64,000 bases of DNA from Dyella dinghuensis (GCF_003977615.1 NZ_RYZR01000006.1:62001-126000); one strand, 5' to 3'. Shown: positions 17,019 through 26,233, counted from the stretch's first letter. The notes: a model not told the origin generated them from the sequence alone. A program made the numbers and translations.

Positions 17019-18305
17019 ATGTCGTCCACCACCTATACCGCCGGCGCGCCACGCACGTCGACACTTTTGCCGATGATCATCATCGGCGTGCTGTTTTTTA
17101 TTTTCGGATTTGTCACCTGGCTCAATGGGCCGCTGATCTCGTTCGTCAAAGTGGCATTTACGCTTGACGACATCAATGCATTCCTCGTTCCGTTCGCGTT
17201 CTACGTTTCCTACTTTGTTCTCGCGCTGCCCGCAGGTGTCGTGTTGAAACGCACGGGCATGAAAAAAGGCATGGCGCTAGGCCTTTTCATCATGGCCATT
17301 GGCGCCGCAGTGTTCGGCGAGTTCGTGCGCATGCGCGTTTACTACGGTGCACTCACGGGTCTGTTTACGATCGGTGCGGGCTTGTCGCTGCTGCAAACCG
17401 CATCCAATCCGTACATCAGCATTCTGGGCCCCATCGATAGCGCCGCGCAGCGCATTGCCTTCATGGGCATATGCAACAAGGTGGCTGGTGCGCTGGCACC
17501 GATCGCCTTCGGCATATTGATCATGACGGGCATCGATTCGTTTCAGGATCAAGTCGCAAAAACCGCTATAGGTCCTGCACGTGACGCACTTCTGAACGAT
17601 TTCGCCGCGCGCGTTTTCGTTCCTTATATGGCGATGGCGGCCATTCTCGTGGTGCTGGCAATCTGGATCGTGTGGTCGTCGCTGCCGGAGATCAAACCCT
17701 CCGGCGCCAACAGCGAACGCGCGATTGGCCATACATCGGGCGGCATTTTCAGCTTCCCGCATCTGTGGCTCGGTGTGCTTTGCCTGTTCCTGTATGTCGG
17801 CGTCGAGGTGATGGCGGGCGATGCGATCAACACCTACGGCCAGGGTTTTGGCTTGCCGTTGAAGGTGACCTCGCACTTCACGACGTACACCATGCTCGCG
17901 ATGCTGACCGGGTACGTGGTTGGCTTGTTGATTATTCCGCGCTTCATTTCGCAGCAGCGTTATCTGGCGGTATCGGCCGTCATGGGCGTGATCTTCGCTT
18001 TCGGCGCCTATGTCACGCACGGCTATACGTCGGTAGCGTTCGTCGCTGCGCTGGGCTTCGCTAACGCCATGATGTGGCCGGCGATCTTCCCGCTGGCGAT
18101 CAAGGGCCTGGGTAGCCATACCGAGCTGGGCTCGGCGCTGCTGATCATGGGCATCGTCGGTGGTGCGCTGCTTCCCCAGGTGTTCGTGCATCTGAAGGAG
18201 CACATCGACTTCCAGCTAGCATTCCTGGTTGTCATAGTCCCGTGCTATCTCTACATCCTTTACTACGGCGTACGTGGGCATAGCGTGGGCAACCACGCGG
18301 TCTGA
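17019..18305 (+). CDS. nagP: NagP-type MFS sugar permease
   Basis: A 428-residue, 12-helix permease of the fucose/galactose-glucose (FucP/GluP) group of the MFS. Typical sequences are IIGVLFFIFGFVTWLNGPLI in the first helix and LLQTASNPYISILGP in the fourth. In Xanthomonadales and Alteromonadales the family member in the nag locus, NagP, brings GlcNAc across the inner membrane. The start at 17019 has GGGGA 8 bases upstream; a longer in-frame start at 16902 would run through the operator and lacks a membrane-protein look. It leads the rightward operon. Confidence 0.87.
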   Translation: MSSTTYTAGAPRTSTLLPMIIIGVLFFIFGFVTWLNGPLISFVKVAFTLDDINAFLVPFAFYVSYFVLALPAGVVLKRTGMKKGMALGLFIMAIGAAVFGEFVRMRVYYGALTGLFTIGAGLSLLQTASNPYISILGPIDSAAQRIAFMGICNKVAGALAPIAFGILIMTGIDSFQDQVAKTAIGPARDALLNDFAARVFVPYMAMAAILVVLAIWIVWSSLPEIKPSGANSERAIGHTSGGIFSFPHLWLGVLCLFLYVGVEVMAGDAINTYGQGFGLPLKVTSHFTTYTMLAMLTGYVVGLLIIPRFISQQRYLAVSAVMGVIFAFGAYVTHGYTSVAFVAALGFANAMMWPAIFPLAIKGLGSHTELGSALLIMGIVGGALLPQVFVHLKEHIDFQLAFLVVIVPCYLYILYYGVRGHSVGNHAV

Positions 18306-18409
18306 AGGCATAATTGCGATGTCAGGCGCCGGTGACTCTTACCTGTTGACCACCACTCGACCCGGCGACTGGGCTACGATGCCCACCCGACACCCGGGAG
18401 GATTCCTGT

Positions 18410-19438
18410 TTGCACAGTCCAACCATCAAGGATGTCGCCAAGCACGCCGGCGTCTCGCTCAAGACGGTCTCTCGCGTTATCAACCACGAAGCGGCGGTAC
18501 GTACGGAAACCCGCGAGAAAGTGGAGCGGGCGATCGAGCAGCTCGGCTATCGGCCGGACCCGTCGGCCCGCAGCCTGCGCAGCAGCACGCACTCGTATGC
18601 GATCGGGCTGGTGTACGACAACCCGAACGCGCACTACGTGATCGATATGCAGAACGGCGTGCTGTCCGCATGCCGCGAGCGTGGCTTCGGTCTGCAGATT
18701 TACCCGTGCGACTCGACGGCACCGAAACTGGCGGAGGAACTGGTCTCGCTGGTACAGCGCGCACGTCTGGCCGGCTTGATTCTAGCGCCGCCGATGTCGG
18801 AGCAATCGGCGCTGCTGGCAACGCTGAAAGCACACGATGTGGCGTTCGTTCGCATCATCGCCTCGCGCGAAGATCCGAAAGACGGCATGCCGTGCGTCTA
18901 TGTGGACGACCACGATGCGGCCTACGCGATTACCGAGCATCTGATTCAACTCGGTCACACGCGCATCGGCTTTTTGTGGGGCGAACCGCATCACCGTTCG
19001 AGCCCGGAGCGTTATCAGGGCTACGCGGATGCGTTGAAGGACTACGGCATCGCGATCAATCGCAAACTGATCCTGCCCGGACGGTACGCCTTCGACGACG
19101 GCTTTCGCGGTGCACGCAAATTGCTCGCCTTGAAGGAACCGCCCACCGCGATCTTCGGTTGCAACGACGAAATTGCCGCGGGCGTATTGGCGGCGGCGCG
19201 CTCGGCGGGACTGGACGTACCGTGGGACCTGTCCATCGCCGGTTTCGAGGACAGTCCGTTTTCCAAACAAGCGTGGCCTGCGCTCACCACCGCGCGGCAG
19301 TCGACCAGCGAGATCGGTCGTCACGCCGCATTGCGCTTGATGAGCGGCTTGCAAAACCAGAACGCGGAGCCGACCAACGAAGGCTTCATGCCCGAGCTGG
19401 TCGTACGCGGCTCGACCGCGCCACCACGTCAAACCTGA
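18410..19438 (+). CDS. nagR: LacI-family regulator NagR
   Basis: A 342-residue LacI/GalR repressor: helix-turn-helix at about 5-25 (TIKDVAKHAGVSLKTVSRVIN), hinge, and a periplasmic-binding-protein-like effector domain. The start codon is TTG at 18410, set by GGGAGG 8 bases upstream; the rare start would keep the level low. It lies inside the nag operon and is the natural reader of the palindromes at 16695 and 16932. The effector is probably GlcNAc-6-P, by analogy with other NagR proteins. Confidence 0.85.
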   Translation: MHSPTIKDVAKHAGVSLKTVSRVINHEAAVRTETREKVERAIEQLGYRPDPSARSLRSSTHSYAIGLVYDNPNAHYVIDMQNGVLSACRERGFGLQIYPCDSTAPKLAEELVSLVQRARLAGLILAPPMSEQSALLATLKAHDVAFVRIIASREDPKDGMPCVYVDDHDAAYAITEHLIQLGHTRIGFLWGEPHHRSSPERYQGYADALKDYGIAINRKLILPGRYAFDDGFRGARKLLALKEPPTAIFGCNDEIAAGVLAAARSAGLDVPWDLSIAGFEDSPFSKQAWPALTTARQSTSEIGRHAALRLMSGLQNQNAEPTNEGFMPELVVRGSTAPPRQT

Positions 19439-19571
19439 TGTTGCATGCGACGCGCGCGATGCGCCGCCGCATGCATTCCCTATTCGTCATTTCACGCAGC
19501 GTATGGCGTTGTGCGTCGGCTTCCGATGCGCAGCGCGACATGCTGCGTTTCATTTCTTTTCCGGAGTCCCC

Positions 19572-20606
19572 ATGAAATCCGCTCGCGACACCCTGATGTA
19601 CAACGAGGCGCAGGAAAGCGCCGAAGCGGTTGAACGCCAGCTGGCGCAAAACGCGTCGATACTCAAATCCCTCGGCGAACGTTTGCGCACCCAACCGCCC
19701 AGCTTCATCGTGACCTGCGCGCGCGGCAGTTCCGATCACGCTGCGGTGTATGCGAAATACGTGTTCGAAACGCGTCTTGGTTTGGTCACCGCATCGGCGT
19801 CGCCATCCATTTCGTCGATCTACAACACCGATCTGAAAGTGGACGGCGCACTGTTCATCGCGATCTCGCAATCGGGCAAAAGCCCCGACCTGCTGCGCAG
19901 CGCGCAAGCGGCGAAAGATGCGGGCGCTTATGTGGTGGCGATGGTCAACGTCGAAGATTCGCCACTCGCCGGACTGGCCGATACGGTTATTCCGCTCCGC
20001 GCCGGTCCCGAGCAAAGCGTTGCTGCGACGAAGAGCTATCTCGCCACGCTCGCGGCCGTTCTTCAATTGACCGCGTACTGGACGAACGACGACAAACTGC
20101 ATGCCGCCGTTGCGCGGCTGCCTGATGATCTTCGTCGCGGATGGAATAGCGACTGGGGTGCACTCGAGCGCGGATTAGTCGATGTGCAGAATCTTTATGT
20201 CGTCGGTCGCGGCTACGGTTTTGGCGCAGCACTCGAAGCGGCGCTCAAGTTGAAAGAAACCTGCGGCCTGCATGCCGAAGCATTCAGCGCGGCCGAAGTG
20301 AAGCATGGCCCGATGGCCTTGGTCGGCGCGAATTTCCCCGTGCTGTTCCTCGCACAGGACGATGGCACGCTGGAAAACACCTTGGCCGTCGCTGCCGAAT
20401 TCCGCGCGCGCGGCGTGCGCGTATGGGTAGCCGCGCCCGGTGCGGAAGGTCCTGATGCGCTGCCGCTTCCCAGCGGCGTCGAGGCCATCGTCACACCCTT
20501 GCTCGCCGTGCAGAGCTTTTACCGCGCCGCCAGCGCAGTGTCACTCGCGCGGGGTTACGATCCGGATGTGCCGCCACATCTGCGCAAGGTTACGGAGACT
20601 GTGTAA
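19572..20606 (+). CDS. nagB-II: Glucosamine-6-phosphate deaminase, SIS-domain type (NagB-II)
   Basis: A 344-residue protein with two SIS domains and no glutaminase domain, so it is not GlmS. Motifs include TCARGSSDHAA (about 49-59) and ISQSGKSPDLL, with KHGPMAL in the second half. NagB-II converts glucosamine-6-P to fructose-6-P and ammonia, replacing the classical NagB in Shewanella and Xanthomonas. The start at 19572 has CGGAG upstream. Its stop overlaps the nagA start by one base (TAATG), so translation is probably coupled. Confidence 0.88.
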   Translation: MKSARDTLMYNEAQESAEAVERQLAQNASILKSLGERLRTQPPSFIVTCARGSSDHAAVYAKYVFETRLGLVTASASPSISSIYNTDLKVDGALFIAISQSGKSPDLLRSAQAAKDAGAYVVAMVNVEDSPLAGLADTVIPLRAGPEQSVAATKSYLATLAAVLQLTAYWTNDDKLHAAVARLPDDLRRGWNSDWGALERGLVDVQNLYVVGRGYGFGAALEAALKLKETCGLHAEAFSAAEVKHGPMALVGANFPVLFLAQDDGTLENTLAVAAEFRARGVRVWVAAPGAEGPDALPLPSGVEAIVTPLLAVQSFYRAASAVSLARGYDPDVPPHLRKVTETV

Positions 20607-21766
20607 TGCCGCCGAATCCGCTGATTGCTTTGGTCAATGGCCGCCTCGTAGGCGATCACGGTCCGCGCGAAGGCCAGGTGGTGTTGGTGCGCGGCAAGCG
20701 CATCGTGGCCATCGTGGCCCATGACGATGCGCGTATTGGCGATGCGCAGAAGCACGATCTGCAAGGTCATTTGCTGCTGCCGGGCTTCATCGACGTGCAG
20801 GTCAACGGCGGCGGCGGCCTGCTGTTCAACGACGCCCCGACAGTCGACACGCTACGTGGCATCGCCCAGGCGCACCGCAAGTACGGCACGACCGGCATGT
20901 TGCCGACATTGATCACCGACACGGCCGAGCAGATGCACGCCGCGCTTACCGCCGTGGATGAAGCGATCGAACAACGCGTCCCCGGCATTCTGGGCATTCA
21001 TGTCGAAGGGCCGTTCCTGGCGACTGCGCGCAAGGGTATTCATAACGCCGATCTTTTCCGCTTGCCGGACGCGAGCGACGTCGAAGTGCTCACCGCGCCG
21101 CATAAGGGCGTGGTGATGCTGACGCTTGCACCCGATCAGGTATCGCCAGCCATCATCGCGCGATTGAGCGAAGCGGGCGTCGTGGTTGTCGCCGGACATA
21201 CGGGCGCTGACTACGCGACCACGCGCGCCGCTCTCGATGCCGGTGTTTGTGGCTTTACGCATCTCTACAACGCGATGACGCCGCTAGCCAGCCGCGATCC
21301 TGGCGTCGTGGGTGCTGCCCTGGATGATCCGTACAGCTGGTGCGGACTGATTGTCGACGGTCATCACGTCCACCCTGCCACGCTGCGTGTCGCCATCGCG
21401 GCGAAGGCGCAGGGCAAATGCGTACTCGTGACGGATGCGATGCCGCCCGTCGGCAGCGACAATCCCATCTATGTACTCAACGGACAAACCATCGTCATGC
21501 GCGATGGCATTTGCCAAAGCGAAGCGGGCGTACTGGCTGGCTCCGGCCTCGATATGGCAGGCGCCGTGCGCAACGCGGTGGAGATGCTTGGCCTGCCGCT
21601 GGCCGAAGCGTCGCGCATGGCCAGCAGTTATCCGGCCGCGTGGATCGGCCTCGACCGCACGCATGGACGCATCGCCGCCGGTTATCACGCCGACTTTGCG
21701 GTGATGGACGATTCGTTCACCGTGCGCGAAACCTGGGTCGACGGCGTCGCCTATCCCGTCGTTTGA
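20606..21766 (+). CDS. nagA: N-acetylglucosamine-6-phosphate deacetylase
   Basis: Hydrolyses GlcNAc-6-P to glucosamine-6-P and acetate, feeding the NagB-II next to it. The 386-residue amidohydrolase shows the expected HVEGPFL motif, the metal-binding VAGHTGA and FTHLYNAM segments, VDGHHVHP and the catalytic Asp in LVTDAMPPVG. It is the last gene of the rightward operon; a strong hairpin follows at 21785-21820. Confidence 0.93.
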   Translation: MPPNPLIALVNGRLVGDHGPREGQVVLVRGKRIVAIVAHDDARIGDAQKHDLQGHLLLPGFIDVQVNGGGGLLFNDAPTVDTLRGIAQAHRKYGTTGMLPTLITDTAEQMHAALTAVDEAIEQRVPGILGIHVEGPFLATARKGIHNADLFRLPDASDVEVLTAPHKGVVMLTLAPDQVSPAIIARLSEAGVVVVAGHTGADYATTRAALDAGVCGFTHLYNAMTPLASRDPGVVGAALDDPYSWCGLIVDGHHVHPATLRVAIAAKAQGKCVLVTDAMPPVGSDNPIYVLNGQTIVMRDGICQSEAGVLAGSGLDMAGAVRNAVEMLGLPLAEASRMASSYPAAWIGLDRTHGRIAAGYHADFAVMDDSFTVRETWVDGVAYPVV

Positions 21767-21784
21767 TCGTTCGAATGCCGCGTT

Positions 21785-21820
21785 CGTAGGTTGGGTTGCG
21801 TTGCGCTAACCCAACCTACG
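21785..21820. terminator. Bidirectional hairpin between nagA and the sulfatase gene
   Basis: Perfect 13-base stem CGTAGGTTGGGTT/AACCCAACCTACG with a 10-base loop, sitting between two convergent genes. No T-tract follows. The sequence looks like the GTAGGTTGGGTT-type dispersed palindrome seen in many proteobacterial genomes, which may have been recruited as a terminator. Confidence 0.7.
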
Positions 21821-21825
21821 CATCG

Positions 21826-23538
21826 TTACTGATAGACGCGCAGCCGATTGAAGATCCACGCGTAATACGACTTCACCAGATCCTTGTTCGCACAATCGGC
21901 ATACAGCCCATTGCAGCGCTCGCGCAACGACGTCAGCGCGGTGAAATAAGGATCCATCGGCAAGCCTGACGCTTTCAGAACCATCCCCGGCAGGTGCGCA
22001 ATATCGAGCATCGGATACTTCGGCAACGCCGCACCCGGCACATTGCTCTTGATCATGTAATACGTCAGATAGTCCTGATATGGCACCAGCTCGGATGGCA
22101 ACGTACGCGGCAACGTGCGCATCAGGTCATCGAACGAAGGTTGGTGATCGCCGAAATGCACCAGCACCGTCGGTTGCGCGCGATCGAGGAAATCGTGCTC
22201 GAGGCCCTTCATCGCCACGTCTGAATCATGCAGGCGTTGCAGATAGGTATCGAAGTTCAACGCGGTTGCATCGGGCAAACCCTGCAACAGATTCTGGAAC
22301 TGTTTGGGCAGCGTCGACATTGGATCGTCGTGCGGCCCGTGCTGATTGATCGTCAGGACCATGATGAAGATCGGTTGCCCCGGCTTCTTCAACTGATCGT
22401 AGACACGCTTGGCCGCCGTGAACATCTGTGCGTCGGTTTCGTCCCAGTCGTCCAGCCCCAGTTCGTGCGCACCGTAAAAGTGATCGACGCCATAAGCCTT
22501 GTAGGCATCGTGACCGTTGAGGAAAACACCGTTGGTCGGATAGATCGCAACCGTGGTGTAACCCAGTCGTTTCAACTGCAGCGGCAGCGAGTCGCGCACA
22601 CGCGGCGCGAGCACGTATGGCGCATACATGCCGCCGGGTCCGAAGATGTCCTGCGGCATGCCAGTCAACGCGGCAAATTCGCTGACCCAGGTGCCACCGC
22701 CAAAGGTATGCACGCGCATCACGCCAGTTCCGCGTGTCATTGCATCGGGCTTGAACATGTCCAGGTGACATTCCGGCACGGTGCAATGCATGTATGGCGC
22801 CGGGTCGAAGGTACTTTCTTCCAGTACCTGCACAATGTCCGGGTATTGGCTGGCGTCGGTCGTGCCCGGCGTGGTCGTATTCGTCGACTGCCAGTCGCGT
22901 GCGGCGTCGGCGTCGGAAGCCATGGCGGGCAGATGCACGCTGGAGTCGCGCAGGTTGACGAAGAAATTGGTCAACGCCGCATCGTCGGACATCTTTTCCC
23001 AAGCACCGCGCGCATGCACTTGCGCAAACGGGCCGGCGGGAAGCAGGCACGCCCAGAATGCCAACACGCAAATCGCGATGCCACTCACACGCAGCGCTGC
23101 TTGCGGCAGCAGACGCAGTTTCGCAAACAGACGGCGATCGTAGTGCCATGCAAGCCACAGCACGATCGGCACGGCGATGCCGACGCAGATGCCGACGCTG
23201 TAAATATTGGGATAACGCCGCAAGGTCTCGAACAAACTGGAGTGTATGTAGTACACAAAGTCGGCCGGCATCAGCGGCGATTCGAGGTATTCCTGCTTGA
23301 GCACGGTGATCGCGCGCAACAGCAAAAACAATCCACTACTGAACACCAGCGCGAACGCGAGGCGCGCGAAGACAAAGAGCGCTGCGCCCAGCACGCAGAA
23401 CATCAGCGCGAGCACAAACAGGCGCTGCTCCAGTTGCGGTTCCTGCCACGCGGTAAACCATGCGCAGATGGCAAAGAATGCCCACGCGCAAAGCATAGTT
23501 GTGCGGTCTCGCGAGATGCGAAACGGATTCAACGGCAT
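21826..23538 (-). CDS. LTA-synthase-family membrane sulfatase (phosphoglycerol transferase-like)
   Basis: A 570-residue protein with four or five N-terminal membrane helices (to about 170) and a large periplasmic sulfatase-fold domain. The metal ligand Glu is in VQVLEES (about 240), and the catalytic Thr is probably T283 in HTFGGGTWVSEF; VHFGDHQPS near the C-terminus supplies further ligands. In Gram-negatives such proteins (OpgB/MdoB-like) move phosphoglycerol or phosphoethanolamine onto glucans or lipid A. The start at 23538 has GAGG upstream; a longer frame to 23601 adds only a charged tail. Confidence 0.83.
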   Translation of the reverse strand: MPLNPFRISRDRTTMLCAWAFFAICAWFTAWQEPQLEQRLFVLALMFCVLGAALFVFARLAFALVFSSGLFLLLRAITVLKQEYLESPLMPADFVYYIHSSLFETLRRYPNIYSVGICVGIAVPIVLWLAWHYDRRLFAKLRLLPQAALRVSGIAICVLAFWACLLPAGPFAQVHARGAWEKMSDDAALTNFFVNLRDSSVHLPAMASDADAARDWQSTNTTTPGTTDASQYPDIVQVLEESTFDPAPYMHCTVPECHLDMFKPDAMTRGTGVMRVHTFGGGTWVSEFAALTGMPQDIFGPGGMYAPYVLAPRVRDSLPLQLKRLGYTTVAIYPTNGVFLNGHDAYKAYGVDHFYGAHELGLDDWDETDAQMFTAAKRVYDQLKKPGQPIFIMVLTINQHGPHDDPMSTLPKQFQNLLQGLPDATALNFDTYLQRLHDSDVAMKGLEHDFLDRAQPTVLVHFGDHQPSFDDLMRTLPRTLPSELVPYQDYLTYYMIKSNVPGAALPKYPMLDIAHLPGMVLKASGLPMDPYFTALTSLRERCNGLYADCANKDLVKSYYAWIFNRLRVYQ

Positions 23539-23619
23539 TGAGGGATTCCTCTGATGCGTCCACCGTGTCGAGGGGCGGCGCACCGTTCTTGTGAGTGTCA
23601 AGGACGCGTCATTTTAGAG

Positions 23620-23639
23620 CCTTTTTATCGTCAAAAAGG
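23620..23639. other. Small palindrome in a divergent promoter region
   Basis: CCTTTTT/AAAAAGG, 7-base arms with a 6-base spacer, in the 172 bases between the divergent sulfatase and nucleotidase genes. It could be an operator or a hairpin; nothing decides between them. Confidence 0.35.
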
Positions 23640-23710
23640 GGTCCTCAACCTTCGAACAGTCACCTATATCTGCTAGGTTCATGCTCTTAACGCCCCGCCA
23701 CGGAAGCCCT

Positions 23711-25744
23711 ATGCACCAACGTTCCCGCCGCCTGACTGCCCTGCTTTCCGCCGTCCTGCTTGCCGGTTGCGCCAGCCAGCCACAGCCGCATGCAACCGCC
23801 CAAGCGCCGAAACTGCCGGAAGGTTTGCGGGCGGACGTGGCGGTGCTGGAGACGACGGATATCCATTCGAATCTGCTGAGCTACGACTACTACAAGCAGA
23901 AAGCCGATCCGACGCTGGGCTTCGAACGCACGGTCACCCTGATACGCAAGGCGCGTACCCAGTTCACCAATAGCCTGCTGTTCGACGCGGGCGACACCAT
24001 TCAGGGCAGCGTGCTGGCCGATTACCAGGCGCAAGTACAGAAGATCGGTTGCGGGCAAGAACTTGCGGTCTATCAGTCGATGGACGCCATTGGCTACGAT
24101 GGCGGCACCATCGGCAACCACGAATTCAATTACGGCTTGCCGTTCCTGTCGCAGGTGACGGGTACGCCGATGAACGTCGATGGCGGCACCACGCAACCGT
24201 GCGCCGGCCCGCGTTACCCGCTGGTATTGGCGAACGTCGACAGCATGCGCGACGGCAAACCGATCTTCAAACCGTGGACGATCATCGAACGCAAGATCGC
24301 GGCATTCACGCCGGATGGAAGTCAGCTGAGCGTGCCGCTGCGTATCGCCATCATCGGTTTCACGCCGCCGCCGATCATGCAGTGGGACAAGCAGAATCTG
24401 CAGGGCAAAGTCACCGTCACCGGTGTCGTGGAAGCCGCACAGAAATACATGCCGGAGATTCAGGCGCAGCATCCGGATCTGGTTATCGCGATTCTGCATG
24501 GCGGCATGAACAATTCGCCATACACGCCCGATATGGAAAACGGCGGCTGGTATCTCGCAGGCGTGCCAGGCATCGATGTATTGCTGATGGGTCACGAACA
24601 CGTCGACTTCCCCGGGCCGCGCTTTGCGCACATGCAGGACGTGGACGATCAGCGCGGCTACGTGCGTGGCGTTCCCGCCGTGATGGGTGGCTTCTTCGGC
24701 AAGGACCTCGGTGTCATTCGTCTTGCGCTGGTGCGCCAGCAGGATCATTGGGTGATCGACAAGACGAAAACCTTCAGCCAGGTGTGGCCGATCTGTCCGC
24801 CGATGATGGTGGGTGGCAAGCCGACGATTTCTGCATCGAATTGCGCGCCGGCTGATCCGCAGATCGGGCAGGTTGTCGGCAACGTGCAGCAGCAGGCGAT
24901 CAACTATGTAAACACGCCGATCGGTCAGAGCAAGCTGCGCATGAGCAGTTACTTTGCCGACGAAGGCGACATGAGCGCGCTGGCACCCATCAACGCGGCG
25001 CAAATCGACTACACCAGGAAAGAACTTCCCGCGACACATCCCGAACTCGCCAACACACCGGTGTTGGCCTCCGCCGCAGCGTTCCGCACCGGATTCGGCG
25101 GCCCGGATGATTACACCGATGTGATGCCCGGCGCGCTTACGCTACGCAGCGCAGCCGATTTGTACTTCTATCCGAACACGCTTAGCGCGGTGAAACTGGA
25201 CGGCCAGGGCGTGAAAGCGTGGCTGGAACAATCCGCCGAACGCTTCAACCAGATCGATCCGCATGCGAGCGGGGAACAGCAGCTCATCAACGTCAAATAC
25301 GTCGGCTACAACTTCGATCAGATTCAGGGCGGCATTGCCTACGTCATCGATGTGTCCAAGCCGGTCGGTCAGCGCATCGTGAAACTGACGTATCAAGGCA
25401 AGCCACTATCGCCCACGCAGACATTCATCGTGGTGACGAACAATTACCGCGCCAATGGCGGTGGTCACTTCCCGGGTCTGGATGGCAGCAACGTTGTGCT
25501 TGCCGCGCCGGATGGCACGCGTGAAATTCTTGCCGATTGGTTGAAGGCGCATCCAACACTCGACGCCAAAGACCTGCCGCACGCGTCGTGGCATTTCGCG
25601 CGACTGAAGACACATGGCGCGGTGGTGTTCACATCCGCCAGCGGCAAACAATCCATCGCCGAAGACGATGGTCTGCACGACATCCATCAACTGCGCGACA
25701 ACGGTGATGGCACCGCGGTTTATTCGATCGATCTTTCGCAATGA
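23711..25744 (+). CDS. 2',3'-cyclic-nucleotide 2'-phosphodiesterase/3'-nucleotidase, lipoprotein
   Basis: A 677-residue CpdB-like enzyme that dephosphorylates nucleotides in the periplasm. The N-terminus is a lipoprotein signal with lipobox LLAGC (C20). A metallophosphatase domain follows (LETTDIHSNL, LFDAGDTIQG, GNHEFNYG, LHGGMN, GHEHVDFPG), then a 5'-nucleotidase C-terminal domain with NYRANGGGHFP. Start at 23711 has a CGGAAG site; an upstream ATG at 23681 would spoil the signal peptide. CpdB itself is usually soluble, so the lipid anchor is a small departure. Confidence 0.9.
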   Translation: MHQRSRRLTALLSAVLLAGCASQPQPHATAQAPKLPEGLRADVAVLETTDIHSNLLSYDYYKQKADPTLGFERTVTLIRKARTQFTNSLLFDAGDTIQGSVLADYQAQVQKIGCGQELAVYQSMDAIGYDGGTIGNHEFNYGLPFLSQVTGTPMNVDGGTTQPCAGPRYPLVLANVDSMRDGKPIFKPWTIIERKIAAFTPDGSQLSVPLRIAIIGFTPPPIMQWDKQNLQGKVTVTGVVEAAQKYMPEIQAQHPDLVIAILHGGMNNSPYTPDMENGGWYLAGVPGIDVLLMGHEHVDFPGPRFAHMQDVDDQRGYVRGVPAVMGGFFGKDLGVIRLALVRQQDHWVIDKTKTFSQVWPICPPMMVGGKPTISASNCAPADPQIGQVVGNVQQQAINYVNTPIGQSKLRMSSYFADEGDMSALAPINAAQIDYTRKELPATHPELANTPVLASAAAFRTGFGGPDDYTDVMPGALTLRSAADLYFYPNTLSAVKLDGQGVKAWLEQSAERFNQIDPHASGEQQLINVKYVGYNFDQIQGGIAYVIDVSKPVGQRIVKLTYQGKPLSPTQTFIVVTNNYRANGGGHFPGLDGSNVVLAAPDGTREILADWLKAHPTLDAKDLPHASWHFARLKTHGAVVFTSASGKQSIAEDDGLHDIHQLRDNGDGTAVYSIDLSQ

Positions 25745-25995
25745 CGCAGTAATGCAACGCCGTTCCGAGGGAAGCGACGCACTGATACCATCCCGCGCGC
25801 CCTCCCTCGGAGCATGGCCGCATGTCCGAAACGGCACGCCATCCCCCGATATCGGCACCAAGACGACCGAATAAAGCGCCGCGGGGGCACCCCTGCCGCC
25901 GGTTCAGATACCGACGGTGGATGTAACAGCGACATGCCAATGTTTCATTAGCGAACAGTTGACGCTGGCTCGGAATCGCAACTATCTTCGGAGCC
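25745..25995 (+). promoter_or_regulatory. Region upstream of the thr leader, with a putative promoter
   Basis: No gene is visible in these 250 bases. TTGACG (25959-25964) and TATCTT (25983-25988), 18 bases apart, form a plausible promoter. It would start the transcript at about 25995-25996, that is at the first ATG of the leader peptide. An 8-base inverted repeat (CCGAGGGA 25765-25772, TCCCTCGG 25803-25810) could end transcription from the nucleotidase gene. Confidence 0.55.
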
Positions 25996-26142
25996 ATGTC
26001 GCCACGTAACGCGCCAGCACGCATGTTTTTTGCCCCGGTCAACACCGGGCGCGCTGCCGTTTTGACGACAACGACCACCACGATTACCACCACCACCGGA
26101 ACCGGAACTATCGGCTCTGGGTGGGTAAACGTGCGCGACTAA
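25996..26142 (+). CDS. thrL: Threonine operon leader peptide
   Basis: A 48-residue open frame whose centre reads TTTTTTITTTTGTGTI: twelve Thr and two Ile codons in sixteen. This is the hallmark of transcription attenuation by threonine and isoleucine starvation, as for E. coli thrL, though the peptide has a different length. Starting at 26023 (internal ATG) gives 39 residues and is also possible, since neither start has a well-spaced ribosome binding site; GGAG lies only 2 bases before the first ATG. A hairpin follows, and the homoserine dehydrogenase gene begins 91 bases after the stop. Confidence 0.9.
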   Translation: MSPRNAPARMFFAPVNTGRAAVLTTTTTTITTTTGTGTIGSGWVNVRD

Positions 26143-26157
26143 GGTTTTATACGCAAC

Positions 26158-26183
26158 GGCCCCGCCCTCAGATGAGGCGGGCC
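26158..26183 (+). promoter_or_regulatory. Threonine attenuator hairpin
   Basis: GC-rich stem (GGCCCCGCCCTCA pairing with TGAGGCGGGCC, two bulged C) starting 16 bases after the leader peptide stop. There is no clear run of T after the stem, so it may act with Rho or as part of a larger structure. The TTTTAT before it is on the wrong side for a terminator. Confidence 0.65.
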
Positions 26184-26233
26184 GGCATATCCCCGAACCG
26201 CCAGCGAGAACGGGGCCTCACACGGAGGCCACC

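Noticed and set aside
22228-23541. 437-codon open frame on the plus strand
   Set aside because: Antisense to the LTA-synthase-like gene, whose helices and sulfatase motifs are clear.
25629-26096. 155-codon minus-strand frame across the region upstream of the thr genes
   Set aside because: It begins with a Val-rich run that is just the complement of the Thr codons of the leader peptide, and it runs into the nucleotidase gene.
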